A stretch of 64,000 nucleotides of DNA from Flaccisagitta enflata (lineage: Eukaryota; Chaetognatha; Sagittoidea; Aphragmophora). The stretch spans positions 67,394,001 to 67,458,000 of the forward strand of contig OZ231127.1 of the NCBI GenBank assembly GCA_965153355.1, read 5' to 3'. The notes below the pieces were generated by a model. The model searched no databases. It saw only the letters and a program-made list of their open reading frames with translations, and was not told where the DNA came from. Shown here one piece after another: positions 1-29,284 of this stretch. The translations under genes and the position numbers were made by a program. Numbering within the stretch: position 1 is the stretch's first letter; each line of letters begins with the position of its first letter.

Positions 1-76
1 CGGCATACCTAAAAGTCCATGACGGCATACCTCTAAGTCCATGACGGCATACCTCTAAGTCCATGACGGCACACCT
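1..76 (-). repeat. 22-bp satellite, minus-strand copies
   Basis: Three to four copies of the complement of the 22-bp unit (TATGCCATCATGGACTTC plus AAGG, somewhat diverged). They are the same family as the large array at 22.4 kb and the degenerate arrays near 28.3 and 62 kb. The array begins at the window edge, so its true length is unknown. Confidence 0.85.
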
Positions 77-140
77 TGAACATTAAACACTGAAGTCCAA
101 GAAGGCAAACCTTGGTCCTTGGAGTCCACCTTTGTGTGTC

Positions 141-142
<2 letters not shown>

Positions 143-215
<73 letters not shown>

Positions 216-253
216 GTGTGTGCGTGTGTGTGTGTGTGTGCGTGTGTGTGTGT
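143..253. repeat. (GT)n microsatellite
   Basis: About 110 bp of almost pure GT/AC with a few CG interruptions. The His/Thr and Cys/Val open frames across it are products of the repeat, not genes. Confidence 0.98.
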
Positions 254-261
254 ACTCCCAC

Positions 262-800
262 AACAGTAATATATTACTACATAAATAGGTTTATATCTCA
301 TGAACCAGACTTCAGATTTAAATCGAATTTTGCAGGAGCTGTTTAATTGACATTATTTACCTGTTTACTAAGTTTTAAAAAAATTCATAAACTTTTACTA
401 CCCTTTGCCTATGAAAACTGCTTAAGTCCTAGTAACATATTACTACATAAATAAATAAGCTAATATCTCATAAACCAGGCTTCAGATTTAATTCGAATTT
501 TTCAGGGGTTGTTTATTTACTATCCTCTCCTTGTATACCAAATTTAAAAAAAATTCATAAACTTTTACTACCCTTTGCCTATGTAAACTGCCTAAATCCT
601 AGTAATATATTACTACATAAATAAGCTAATATCTTATAAACCAGGCTTCAGATTTAATTCGAATTTTGCAGGGGTGGTTTATTTACTATCCTCTTCTTGT
701 ATACCAAATTAAAAAAAAATTCATAAACCTTTACTACCCTCTACATATGTAAACCACCTAAGTCCCAGCTAAATATTACTACAAAAATAATAGGCAAAGG
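262..800 (-). repeat. Tandem AT-rich repeat, about 165-bp unit, 3-4 copies
   Basis: Units contain 'ccaggcttcagatttaattc', 'ttcataaacttttactaccc' and 'agtaatatattactacataa'. Successive copies start near 265, 435 and 600. The complementary orientation occurs at 25.06-25.40 kb and at 60.5-61.8 kb. With the adjacent 22-bp satellite it forms a composite repeat found in inverted orientation at the right side of the window. Confidence 0.85.
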
Positions 801-960
801 GTAGTAAAAGTTTATGAATTTTTCTGAAAATTGGTACACAAGCTCCCATTGACATATTAATAACACTGGTAAAGTTTCATGAACTTCTGAAGTCTGGATC
901 CAAAGATATGAGAAGGTTTTGCACAGACACAGACACAGACACAGACACAGACAGACTACA
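800..960 (-). repeat. Unique end segment of the composite satellite repeat
   Basis: The stretch with 'ggtacacaagct' and 'gtttcatgaacttctgaagt' and the following ACAGAC run is the complement of 22.27-22.41 kb, which directly precedes the 22-bp satellite there. This segment therefore belongs to the same dispersed composite repeat. Confidence 0.75.
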
Positions 961-1239
961 CAAACATGCTACTTCATAGTCCACCGACGAAAACTGTCCG
1001 TCGGGGACAAAAATTATTACTTCCCCTCGTTCATGCGCTCATATATATTGATACGATGATAAATGTACACTGCCGTCAAAATAAAAGCTCCTTTTGTTTG
1101 TGACTTGTCAGTGTGATTGTGCCGGTGCATGTGTTTGTATCTTCCTGTATAAATGTAGCCTATGTAGTTGTCAATCTGTGCGTCTATCAAAGTAAAACAG
1201 TGACTGAGAGAGCGCTTGTGTTCATCTGCGTCCACTTAC

Positions 1240-19762
<18,523 letters not shown>

Positions 19763-19769
19763 CTGAAAT

Positions 19770-20640
19770 CAAATGCAACAAGTACGCGTTCATCACTACA
19801 AAATGTATGTTTCGGTTTTGTTTGAATAAAACTTGATAAATCAAATGTTATCTAACTTGATCAATCAAATGTTAGACTTGAACCTTGGCTCGTTCAGCGC
19901 GATCCGAGAGGATTTTTCTCTATCTCTTTTTGAGGTGGCCGGATCAAAGGGAGTTACCGTACAGGCCTGAATCTTGATCAATTGTCTTGATCTTGGTCTC
20001 AAAATGAAGCTTGGCGATTTCGCTATCCTCGCTTGTTCTTAGATTCCCGAAACTCGCTGTGAATGCTGCGTATGAGTTAATTATATATTCATCGTCCATG
20101 CTTCTGTAACCGCTCGAGTGAACTCAGAATCGAAGTCGAAAATCGGACGCTAAAGCAGGCGCGTGTTCTTTTGTTTTGAAAATCAAGTTTCCTTCTCAGC
20201 AAGAGAGAGCTAGTCGCAGCTGCCGTTCTTCGTGAGTCGCATCATTCGTCGCACCATTCGTCAGTCGTTCATCGGTCGTTCGTCGGTCGTTTTTGTTTAA
20301 CTAATTATGTGTATACATTGTGTCAAAGTAATAACAATTGTGATAACGGGAATTTCATTAGTTAAAAACGAGAATAAAGTGTCATGCCTTTATCTGTCAC
20401 GGTACGAATATCACGCTCACTTCATGATTGGGATATTTTAACGCGTCCATCATCTTAAACCGTGACTCGACGGCCCTCATGTTCTATGTTCATTCTGGAG
20501 CCGGGTGACGCATCTATGGTAGTCAGTCACTTTTCTTAAACACGTTCTATTTATGTCCATTTGATAGCAGAAATAGCGTTGATGGCCCTTGTCGTGCCCC
20601 TACTTGGATGAACACCAGTGACTCTCTCTGTAAACTTAGT
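19770..20640. other. Upstream of first traced KMT2C/D exon, no coding seen
   Basis: No minus-strand exon in phase with 19762 is apparent. There is a GC-moderate stretch with TTCGTCxGTCGTTC repeats near 20.25 kb. It could be intron or 5' region; I cannot decide. Confidence 0.5.
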
Positions 20641-20647
20641 TATTATT

Positions 20648-20805
20648 AGTCGCGGACACGCGACTCTACAACTTGCCGTGTCGTTCGGTAGGTCCGTCCT
20701 TCCGTCCGTCTGTTCGTCACATTTTTGAATTTTGGGCGGTTATTGCATCGCTGCTCCTGCCCAAATGTCCCCGATTGGGTTGCCGTATATCCGGCCTTGT
20801 TTTTT
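20648..20805 (+). mobile_element. GTCGCG-palindrome dispersed repeat
   Basis: AGTCGCGGACACGCGACTCT hairpin, GTCCGTCCTTCCGTCCGTC, GCTGCTCCTGCCCAAATG, and TATCCGGCCTTGTT at the 3' end. Confidence 0.88.
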
Positions 20806-20904
20806 TTTTTACTCATACTACCGCTAGCTATCGTATGATGGTCCTTCAGTGAGCTGGACAACATGAAATAGAGGACGTGTACTAGCCATAGCTCTAAACA
20901 CTTA

Positions 20905-21045
20905 CATATTTTGGACACGCAACTCTACACCTTGCAGGTTGGTCGGTCCATCGGTTTGTCCGTCCGTCCCTTCGTAAAGTCTCGCATCACTGCTCCTGCC
21001 CCACCGTCCGCGACTGGATTGTCATGTATACGACCTTGTTTTCCT
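20905..21045 (+). mobile_element. GTCGCG-palindrome dispersed repeat, second adjacent copy
   Basis: GGACACGCAACTCTACACCT, GGTCGGTCCATCGG, CTGCTCCTGCCCCACCGTCC and ACGACCTTGTTTTC. It is shorter than the consensus because the middle (GATCTGGTGACC) block is missing. Confidence 0.75.
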
Positions 21046-21483
21046 TTGCAGAGTTGGATTATAAATAGCTACTACTCTAAAAACATGATGAAGCTTAAAG
21101 TTATTAATTTCTTTGTACGTTGTAACTATTCATTTCTCACATCACATCTGGTCTATAACTCGTCAAGTGACTCAGCTCAAAGTAGCTTCCGTCATCCTAC
21201 TCTGCCATTTGGAACTTGGAGGCCAGTCATCAGCCTGTCATCAGCCCGTCAACAGCCACTTCCTAACGTCATCAGCTTGTTCCCACCAAATTTTCCCTAC
21301 GTGTATAGGCGATAGTCCGGCTGTCCAGAAGCCAGGCATTTCCATGAAGAAAGGTAATGGTTTATTATTGCTCATGAATCTGGGGTCATTTTTAAGTCGC
21401 AGATTTGCTATATCATAAAATTTCTTCTATCCGTCCATAAAGAGGTCCGTCAATAATGATCGGGTTTGGGAATGTTAAATGCG

Positions 21484-21561
<78 letters not shown>
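21484..21561. repeat. (GT)n microsatellite
   Basis: About 38 uninterrupted GT units. Confidence 0.99.
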
Positions 21562-21564
<3 letters not shown>

Positions 21565-21814
21565 TTGCGCGCCCTTGTCTACCTTTACGCTTCAATATCG
21601 CGACCACAGACACTTATTTTCTATGATTATGTTCATTGAATTTAAGATTTTAAAGAAGGGCCGTCCCATGACCGTGCCATGCACAGTTCAGTAGATTTAC
21701 CGTAAAGACAGTGTTTCAAGAGTTGGATTTATAGTACAGTCACTGAGTTTTAGAGCCAGTCTGCAACTTTATTGTTCTTATGTGACACAAAAAGTTTGTT
21801 GTTGTCGTTATCAG

Positions 21815-21943
21815 GTGCGCCAATCAGCTTACGGCTCTGAACGCGACGTTTCGTCGTATCTCCAACGCATCAATTTAATACACAAGCGTTTCAACTGGTA
21901 CCGATGTTCCCTACCTAATCTTGTCGCTGTGAGCGTAATAAAG
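21815..21943 (+). CDS. Exon-like open segment, unknown product
   Basis: An in-frame 43-codon segment sits between acceptor gttatcag and donor AAAG|gtgaga (VRQSAYGSERDVSSYLQRIN, LIHKRFNWYRCSLPNLVAVS). It is not recognised. Flanking exons could not be joined with certainty, so it may be a chance open stretch. Confidence 0.25.
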
Positions 21944-22029
21944 GTGAGAGTGAGCGAGCGAGAGAGAACTTCTTTTTTTTTAATCTTATAATTATTTAGT
22001 ATGAGTTAAGTATATAGTTTAGGTATTAT

Positions 22030-22175
22030 AAGTTGCGGACAAGTTACTGAGTTAGCTAGCTCGTCGGTCCCTCTGTAATATTCCTGGGTTGCGTGCGTGA
22101 AAACTACGGTATTTGCATTACTGCCCTTGGTCTCTGTCCGCGAATGTGGTGCTGTGTATCCGGCCTTGTTTTCTT
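22030..22175 (+). mobile_element. GTCGCG-palindrome dispersed repeat, degraded copy
   Basis: AGTTGCGGACAAGTTACT with a broken hairpin, CTCGTCGGTCCCTC, and GTATCCGGCCTTGTTTTC at the end. Confidence 0.65.
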
Positions 22176-22409
22176 ATACATTCAACTCATTGCATTAAAG
22201 AACTATTTTGAATATTTTGTTGTTGGTTAGAATAAGTTCATATTTTCAGCACATCACACTCATTTTTCCTTGAGACTATGAGATAGACCTGATCATGTAG
22301 TCTGTCTGTCTGTGTCAAACCTTCTCATATCTTTTGAACCAGACTTCAGAAGTTCATGAAACTTTACCAGTGTTATTTTTATGTCAATGGAAGCTTGTGT
22401 ACCAAGCAA

Positions 22410-22958
22410 GGACTTCAAGGTATGCCATCATGGACTTCAAGGTATGCCATCATGGACTTCAAGGTATGCCATCATGGACTTCAAGGTATGCCATCATGGA
22501 CTTCAAGGTATGCCATCATGGACTTCAAGGTATGCCATCATGGACTTCAAGGTATGCCATCATGGACTTCAAGGTATGCCATCATGGACTTCAAGGTATG
22601 CCATCATGGACTTCAAGGTATGCCATCATGGACTTCAAGGTATGCCATCATGGACTTCAAGGTATGCCATCATGGACTTCAAGGTATGCCATCATGGACT
22701 TCAAGGTATGCCATCATGGACTTCAAGGTATGCCATCATGGACTTCAAGGTATGCCATCATGGACTTCAAGGTATGCCATCATGGACTTCAAGGTATGCC
22801 ATCATGGACTTCAAGGTATGCCATCATGGACTTCAAGGTATGCCATCATGGACTTCAAGGTATGCCATCATGGACTTCAAGGTATGCCATCATGGACTTC
22901 AAGGTATGCCATCATGGACTTCAAGGTATGCCATCATAGACATCAAGGTGTGCCATCA
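22410..22958 (+). repeat. 22-bp satellite array, about 25 copies
   Basis: A nearly perfect tandem array of TATGCCATCATGGACTTC plus AAGG. Homogeneity is highest in the centre and the last two copies have substitutions. Because 22 is not a multiple of 3 and no unit contains a stop in any plus frame, all three forward frames stay open and read the same 22-residue repeat. There is no evidence of translation. Confidence 0.99.
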
Positions 22959-22960
22959 TA

Positions 22961-23361
22961 CAGAGAAGTGCTAAATACAAGGTGTGAACCCCCTAAAAAC
23001 TGTAGCACCCCCACCTACAGCTCTAACCAATTGTATTACAGAGATTTTTAGGGTAGAGCAAAGATGTTGGTATCAATACAAGTGGCGCCACCAGAGGGAT
23101 TTTTAAATTTTGACCTCTTACTCAAAATATAATTATTATAAATGTTAAAATAAGTAATTTTTGAATATTCATAAAATTTAAGTTTTTGTGCTATAACTTT
23201 AAACTGGAGTCAAAATTTCAAAATCGCTCTGGTGGCGCTACTTGTATAGTCCAAAGCTATTATTTAAAACCCAGCACAAACTATTTATTGCTGTGGTTTG
23301 ATCTGTAAGGGGGGGTGCTACAGTTTTAGAGGGTTCACATCTTATATTTCTCCTTCCTCTG
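22961..23361. mobile_element. 401-bp foldback MITE inserted in the 22-bp satellite, TA target duplication
   Basis: Inverted arms start CAGAG and share TGTGAACCCxCTAAAAxCTGTAGCACCCCC. Similarity continues inward through a GTGGCGCxAC-containing block. The element is flanked by TA on both sides (22959-22960 and 23362-23363), and the satellite resumes after it. Terminal inverted repeats with a TA duplication are typical of Tc1/mariner-type non-autonomous elements. Confidence 0.85.
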
Positions 23362-23363
23362 TA

Positions 23364-23655
23364 GACATCAAGGTGTGCCATCATAGACTTCAAGGTGTGC
23401 CATCATAGACTTCAAGGTATGCCATCATAGGCTTTAAGGTATGCCATCATAGACTTTAAGGTATGCTATTTTAGACTTTAAGGTATACCATCATAGGCTT
23501 TAAGGTATGCCATCATAGGCTTTAAGGTATGCCATCATAGACTTTAAGGTATGCTTTTTTAGACTTTAAGGTATGCCATCATAGACTTCAAGGTATGCCA
23601 TCATGGACTTCAAGGTATATCATCATAGACTTCAAGGTATGCCATCATGGATATG
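23364..23655 (+). repeat. Degenerate continuation of the 22-bp satellite
   Basis: About 13 copies with substitutions (TAGACTTTAAGGTATGCCAT forms). They are more diverged than the array left of the MITE. Confidence 0.95.
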
Positions 23656-23664
23656 CGTCGTGTA

Positions 23665-23740
23665 TCTTCTCGAGTTGCGTTTGCGCGACGAGAAAGCTTT
23701 GATAATTACAGTCCGTGGGACCGTAATTTTGAAGCTTTTC
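23665..23740. repeat. Imperfect palindrome related to 62.4 kb
   Basis: Contains 'aattacagtccgtgggaccg' and 'taattttgaagctttt'. The same sequence in a more perfect palindromic form occurs at 62418-62456. In both places it follows degenerate 22-bp satellite copies. Confidence 0.7.
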
Positions 23741-24401
23741 ACTATTAAGTTGTAGTTCTTTGAAGGATTTGCCCCACGAAATCCACGAGTGTAAATTGAA
23801 AACAAAATTTGTTCTCGGCATGATGAGAGGCTTGGTCGGGAAAATATATATATATATGTATACCGTATCTTTTCTATTAAGCGCACGCCCTCTAATTAGC
23901 GCCCCTCTTTTTTTTCTTGGTGTTACATTATTCAAAAGACATTTTAATGATGAATTGAATAAAATGATGAAATAACACAACACAATGCACCATTTTCGCT
24001 GACTTTCAAACAGATATATGCAATTAATATTTTCATTCTGAGTCAAATTTAGCATTTTGATAGCTTTTCATGAAAAAAAAGGATTGAATGACAGTTCATC
24101 ATCAATACAAAGGGGTGTTAATTGGTGGGTTAAAAAGCTAAGTCATATTTAAATTTCAAAAGCGCCCGGGGCGCTAATTAGAAAAAAATATAGTTTATTT
24201 TTTTTTGCAAAATTTTAGCCTCATATCATTAATCACCAGCGTCCCCCCCCTCCCGAAAAAAAATGAGTACTGATGGGATTATTCAAGATTTCGGCAGAGT
24301 CATTAATGCCAAATCCGCCCATTACCAACAAACATAATTCACTGATCCAGAAACCTTTTTAAAAAACCAAATGTAAATCAGTTGTTTTCTTCCATGAACA
24401 G

Positions 24402-24476
24402 AATGATTTACGACTTCAACTTCTCGCTTCCAATGGTGAACTACACGGATGAAAAATTGCGAGAGGATCATGTATG
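24402..24476 (+). CDS. Exon-like open segment, unknown product (phase-joins 25510-25629)
   Basis: Acceptor catgaacag|AATGA, donor GTATG|gtaagt. The peptide is MIYDFNFSLPMVNYTDEKLR plus EDHV. Its phase-2 end fits the segment at 25.51 kb. The good donor and coding-like residues favour an exon; no family is recognised. Confidence 0.35.
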
Positions 24477-24487
24477 GTAAGTTATCT

Positions 24488-24642
24488 TCAGTCGCGGACC
24501 CGCGCTTTTATATGCAGCTTTGTATGTCCATTGGTTCATCTGTCTGTTCATTGGCGTAATTGTCCTGAGCAAATTGAAAAGTGTACAACGCATACTTCTG
24601 CCCTCCCTGTCCGCGACAATTTTGTATGACCTCGGGTTTCTT
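24488..24642 (+). mobile_element. GTCGCG-palindrome dispersed repeat, diverged
   Basis: AGTCGCGGACCCGCGC hairpin, GTCCATTGGTTCATCTGTC block, 'caaattgaaaagtgtacaac', TGCCCTCCCTGTCCGCGAC at the 3' part. Confidence 0.7.
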
Positions 24643-25059
24643 AAAAGACTCTCTAAACCTCATTTCTGCTATCTTTGATTTCCTCGAAAATGTGTGCTCT
24701 TGTGCTCGTCATTGTTGTTCCCATGAGAATGCTTCAATTCTACACCAACTCGCATGGACATTCAATTTCAATGTTATGATTGATAGTGTATGATAGTGTA
24801 TGATACTCTCGTCTGGCCCAGCTTCCCAATGTGTTCCATTTGTTCATCGTCTTTACAAAGAAAGTGAAAACATATCACAAAACAGCTTTCTACCCATTCA
24901 CTTTTAGTGCAAGTACAGTTGAAACCCACTCCAACAGACCCACTTTTAACGGAATTCCGCTTATAAAAGATATTAATTTTTAATCCCTTCACTTGGTTTT
25001 CTTTTATTTCTTATATTCGCTATGTATCAGATTTCTGCCTGTGACAGATGAAATTTATT

Positions 25060-25400
25060 GGTCCCTTGGGTAGTAAAAGTGTGTGAATTTTTTTTTAATT
25101 GGTATTCAAGTAAAGGATATTGATAAAACAGCCCCTGCAAAATTCGAATAGAATCTGCTTTCTGGTTTTTTAGATATAAGCTTATTCATGAAGTAATATG
25201 TTACTAGGACTTAAACAGTTTAGTGAGGGTATTTGATTTTAGTTTAGTGAGGGTATTTGATTTTTTTTATAATTTTGTATGCAAGTAAAGAATATCAATT
25301 AAACCGCCCCTGCAAAATTCGAATTTAATCTGAAGTCTGGTTTAGGAGATATAAGCTTAGTTATGTAGTAATATGTCACTAGGTCTTAGGCGATTTATGT
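25060..25400 (+). repeat. Two copies of the about 165-bp AT-rich repeat
   Basis: Contains GGTAGTAAAAGTGTGTGAAT and 'cccctgcaaaattcgaat', then 'agtaatatgt(t/c)actaggac'. Same family as 262-800 (opposite strand) and 60.5-61.8 kb. Confidence 0.85.
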
Positions 25401-25509
25401 AGAGGATTAGAGTTGATGAATTTACGGATTGGACAACATTGGTTAGTTGTGTCTAGCAAGGGTTTCATATTTTACAGTGTGTCCTTTTCTCATCTTGTCT
25501 AGTCAACCC

Positions 25510-25629
25510 CTCAACTACATTCCTCACCCACTACGAAAGAACATCCACCCGTCGAATTTCGTCCATTCCCCACCAATTTATTCTCTTCGATTTAGAATTT
25601 GGATTTTGGAACGCTGCATCTCAAACCAG
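25510..25629 (+). CDS. Exon-like open segment, unknown product
   Basis: The acceptor is cttgtctag|TCAAC, near 25500-25510 (border approximate), and the donor AACCAG|gtatag. In the frame set by 24402-24476 it reads QPLNYIPHPLRKNIHPSNFV then HSPPIYSLRFRIWILERCIS. Not recognised; may belong to an unidentified plus-strand gene. Confidence 0.3.
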
Positions 25630-25848
25630 GTATAGGTTTATATGTCTTTGAAATCTCAGAAATACGAATCTTGACAACTCTGTTACAAAAAGATACGAAT
25701 GTATGTTACCAATCAAGTGGCTGAATGACGAACATGTCTGTGATAGTTTTCTATTTGAGCCCCACAGAGGGCGACGGCCGGACAACGTGACAAACTCACC
25801 TATTGTGCTACATGACCAATGTTGCTCCCCATGGATTGGTGTTAACAT

Positions 25849-26218
25849 CAGGCCTGATTTTTGAGCGAGCCCGTGAGCCCGATGCTCTGTTTTGCTCTCG
25901 GGCTCTCATATTTTGCATGCTCTGAGCCCAACAGGCTTTCTCATTGAGATGGATTTGAAGCGCTTATTCTGTTGGAGTAAAATGTTTCACATTTTGAGCC
26001 ATTTTTGCGCATTTCACATATTGAATCATACAATTATTGATTATCATACGATCGCATCATCTAATCAGTAACTAATATTACAAATAAAGGCGGATATAGT
26101 TTGAAAATTTGCCAATTCAGTTTATACCTGGCTTATGGTTCTCCCGTTGGCCTCTAAATGTCAAAATGTGAGGAGCGAGCCCGACTGGCTCTGTCAAAAA
26201 TTACTAAAATCAGGCCCG
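25849..26218. mobile_element. hAT-type MITE (370 bp) with perfect 8-bp target duplication
   Basis: Terminal inverted repeats CAGGCCTGATTTT and AAAATCAGGCCCG are flanked on both sides by gttaacat (25841-25848 and 26219-26226). An 8-bp duplication with CAGG-starting ends is characteristic of the hAT superfamily. There is no coding capacity. A second copy lies at 32094-32485. Confidence 0.93.
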
Positions 26219-26271
26219 GTTAACATGTTTCATTTGCAAGTGGCCCCATCTCACTCATAACTCTTACATTT

Positions 26272-26274
<3 letters not shown>

Positions 26275-26368
<94 letters not shown>
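26275..26368. repeat. (CT)n microsatellite
   Basis: About 47 CT units. An open stretch follows (FQPDDVNYIVISSDDGDLII and onward to a stop near 26571), but no AG acceptor separates it from the repeat. Confidence 0.98.
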
Positions 26369-26370
<2 letters not shown>

Positions 26371-26658
26371 GTTCGTCATTTCAACCCGACGACGTCAACT
26401 ATATTGTCATCTCTTCGGACGACGGCGATCTTATCATCGAATATCTAGTCGTAAAACGAAAACCGCGTCCGGCTTCGTGGATTTGCTTCGCTTCCTACTT
26501 TCATCATCTAAAGCAACCTCAACAAAGATGTGACTTCCGTCTGTCTCTGTGTTCTGATGATCGATGAAGTGACGACAAGGTATTTTGGCTGAAGGGGTGC
26601 TTGTGGTTCAATAAACCTCATTTGACTGGGTTCTTCTGTTATCAAGTTCATATCAGTT

Positions 26659-26912
<254 letters not shown>

Positions 26913-26969
26913 ACCTCCCCGTAGCTGATAATATTTCATTCCGGCGAATCAATCTCTTCAATTAGGCTA

Positions 26970-27513
26970 CCTACGACTGAGGCGAATGTGACTTGATGGC
27001 AGAGAGGCGCTTTGCACGCTCGCAACCAATGTTCCAGAAGCTTCGTGTCGAAAAGCTATCCTAACGGTGAGATAGAAGAAAAAGTAAGAAAAAAAAAGCA
27101 AGAAGAAGAAGAGGTAGAAGAAGAAGAAATAGGAAGAGAAGAGATGTAAGGAGAAGTAGAGGTGTAAGGAGAGAAGATGAAAAACAGATAAAAGAAGCGA
27201 AAAAAAAAAGAGATAGGGAAAGTCGAAAAATAAAGAAAAGCGAGATTGAAAGAAACATGTATCTCTTCTTTCTTGCAGAAAATGAGGTGCTTCTCTTAAT
27301 GACTGCACGAGTCACCGATCAAAAGGCCCTTGGGGAATGTGATCACAATTTAAGCTAGCCTGGTAAATTCTGCAAATGTTAATAAATGTTTTATGCCTGT
27401 TGATTCAGCAGTGGAATGATAGCAAAATCTTAAAATACTAGTTGGGAATTTTTCACTGAATTGCCGTCTGTGATTTCTTCTTCTCTCTTTCTATCTTTCT
27501 TTCTTTCTATCTT

Positions 27514-27577
<64 letters not shown>

Positions 27578-28290
27578 TTTTTCCTCTATTGTGTTTCCAG
27601 TCTGGTTGCCTGCCACACGATTCTATCTCAAAAGTATTTACTTTCTATGTAGGGGCAAGCTAAGTGCTAGGAGCAGTAACCAAGAACTTCAAAGGACTGA
27701 ATTAGCGGCGTGGTCACCAGCTATCAATGCAATGCGATTCGACGCCGATCTTGCAACAAAGCTCCTGAATTTGCATGTTTTGTTTCATTTCATTGAATTA
27801 TGTGTCTTTTTTTTTTCAAATTAAGAATAAATCTTATACAAATACTTGAAAACGATGGACCTTTTTTATCTTCCAGTACTAGTCTGCAAGTTGCTGTTAA
27901 ATTCAATTTGTGTTAGGTTGAGCTCCAGTAAGAAAGTCCAGGTCTAGTCAGGCGCGGTCAATGATGTAATGAGGTACTCTGGCCAATGAGCTTGCTCAGA
28001 GATCTCCAAATCCTCCAGAGAACGGGTGGTCAGGCCCATCAAACCCCATCCATACCCCAACCTCCACCCCTACACACTCAAATACAGTGGAGCACCGCTA
28101 AAGCGCAACCGTTAATAAGGCATGCCCGCTTATAAGGCATGAATCCTAATTTTTTCCATGTGTGTCATGCAACCCAGTTTTTTTTTTATTGTGTGCCATA
28201 TAGCATCGGTTTTTTCCAATGTGTGTCACACAAGTATAAAGGTCAGTGGGTCAATGGTTTTCAAAAAAAATCATGACTGACTTGAAGCAA
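26970..28290. other. No gene seen; includes (CTTT)n at 27490-27580
   Basis: Contains a purine-rich stretch (27065-27260) and the CTTT array. No exon with matching splice phase was found. Confidence 0.6.
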
Positions 28291-28295
28291 TACCA

Positions 28296-28650
28296 CCATG
28301 GACTTCAAGGTATGTCATCATGGACTTCATTATATGCCATAATGGACTTCAAGGTATGCCATCATTTACTTCAAAGTATGCTATCACGGACTTCACGGTA
28401 TACTTTCATGGACTTCAAAGTATGCCATCATGGACTTCATAGTATGTCATCATGGACTTCAAAGTATGTCATCATGGACTTCATAGTATGTCATCATGGA
28501 CTTCAAAGTATGTCATCATGGACTTCATAGTATGTCATCATGGACTTCAAAGTATGTCATCATGGACTTGAAAGAATGCCATCATGGACTAATGAGATTG
28601 CTATAATGGACTTTAAAGTTTGCCATCATTGATTTCATGTTTGCCTAAGC
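28296..28650 (+). repeat. Degenerate 22-bp satellite with 44-bp higher-order unit
   Basis: About 16 copies of the CATGGACTTCAAAGTATGTCAT type unit. In the central part CTTCAAAG and CTTCATAG forms alternate regularly, so the repeating unit there is 44 bp. Confidence 0.9.
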
Positions 28651-28981
28651 CATCATTAACCCCTTCAACTCCTCCGACAACCCCCAATCATCCCATGGTT
28701 GTTTTGCATCTTTACTGAAGCATGTCTTACCGCCTTAAGATATTCAATGAAAGTTGGACTACCCAATTGCCTGTGATGTGTGTTGCACAATGTAAATCCT
28801 ATTATTCTCTTTAATATTTCTATTTACAACACAGTATCAAATCTTCCATCCTATACTATCAGCTCTTGGATTTTTACCATTTTCATCTTCTAGGTCATCG
28901 CAGAAAAAAGTCAAAAGATTACGAGGACATGTTCCAGTGAAGTTTCAAAAGATGTGAAATATTAGTGTTATCTATCTTTTT

Positions 28982-29130
28982 GATCAGTCGGTCGGTCGCC
29001 TTTTTACTTTTTCGGCGTTTTTGAGCTTATGGAGCATACCTAACCTGCCCATATGCCCTAGTGACCTTCTCCAGCACTGCTCCTGTCCACCCGCAGGCGA
29101 CTAGATAGCCGTATATCTCGCCTTGTTTAG
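28982..29130 (+). mobile_element. GTCGCG-family dispersed repeat, 5' end missing
   Basis: CAGTCGGTCGGTCGCC, CACTGCTCCTGTCCACCCGC and GTATATCTCGCCTTGTTT blocks in the usual order; the hairpin is absent. Confidence 0.65.
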
Positions 29131-29284
29131 ATAGGGAAGCAGTGTTGTTGTTTGCCGTATAGATTTTTTCTTTCTAGTTTTGGATCGCAATGTAATTATT
29201 TTGTTTTTGGCCACAATTCTCGATGTGGTCTATAACATAGCCTTGATCGTGTTATGAGTTGTTTGTCATTGTTGTTTGTTGGTT

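Noticed and set aside
21110-21352. Open plus-strand segment ending at AAAG|gtaatg
   Set aside because: The phase does not fit the next candidate segment at 21815, and no recognisable protein results.
22410-22958. CRISPR-like appearance of a regular short repeat
   Set aside because: Units are directly adjacent with no unique spacers, and the DNA is clearly eukaryotic.
22334-23051. Three overlapping 197-231-residue frames reading the 22-bp satellite
   Set aside because: Repeat artefact. The codon pattern is identical in all frames; no evidence of a gene.
23645-23850. Minus-strand segment NFVFNLHSWISWGKSFKELQ looking like an exon
   Set aside because: It overlaps a dispersed palindromic repeat related to 62.4 kb and degenerate satellite. 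No splice partner was found with KMT2C/D.
26369-26575. Open segment FQPDDVNYIVISSDDGDLII after a CT repeat
   Set aside because: There is no AG acceptor between the repeat and the segment, and it could not be joined to any exon.
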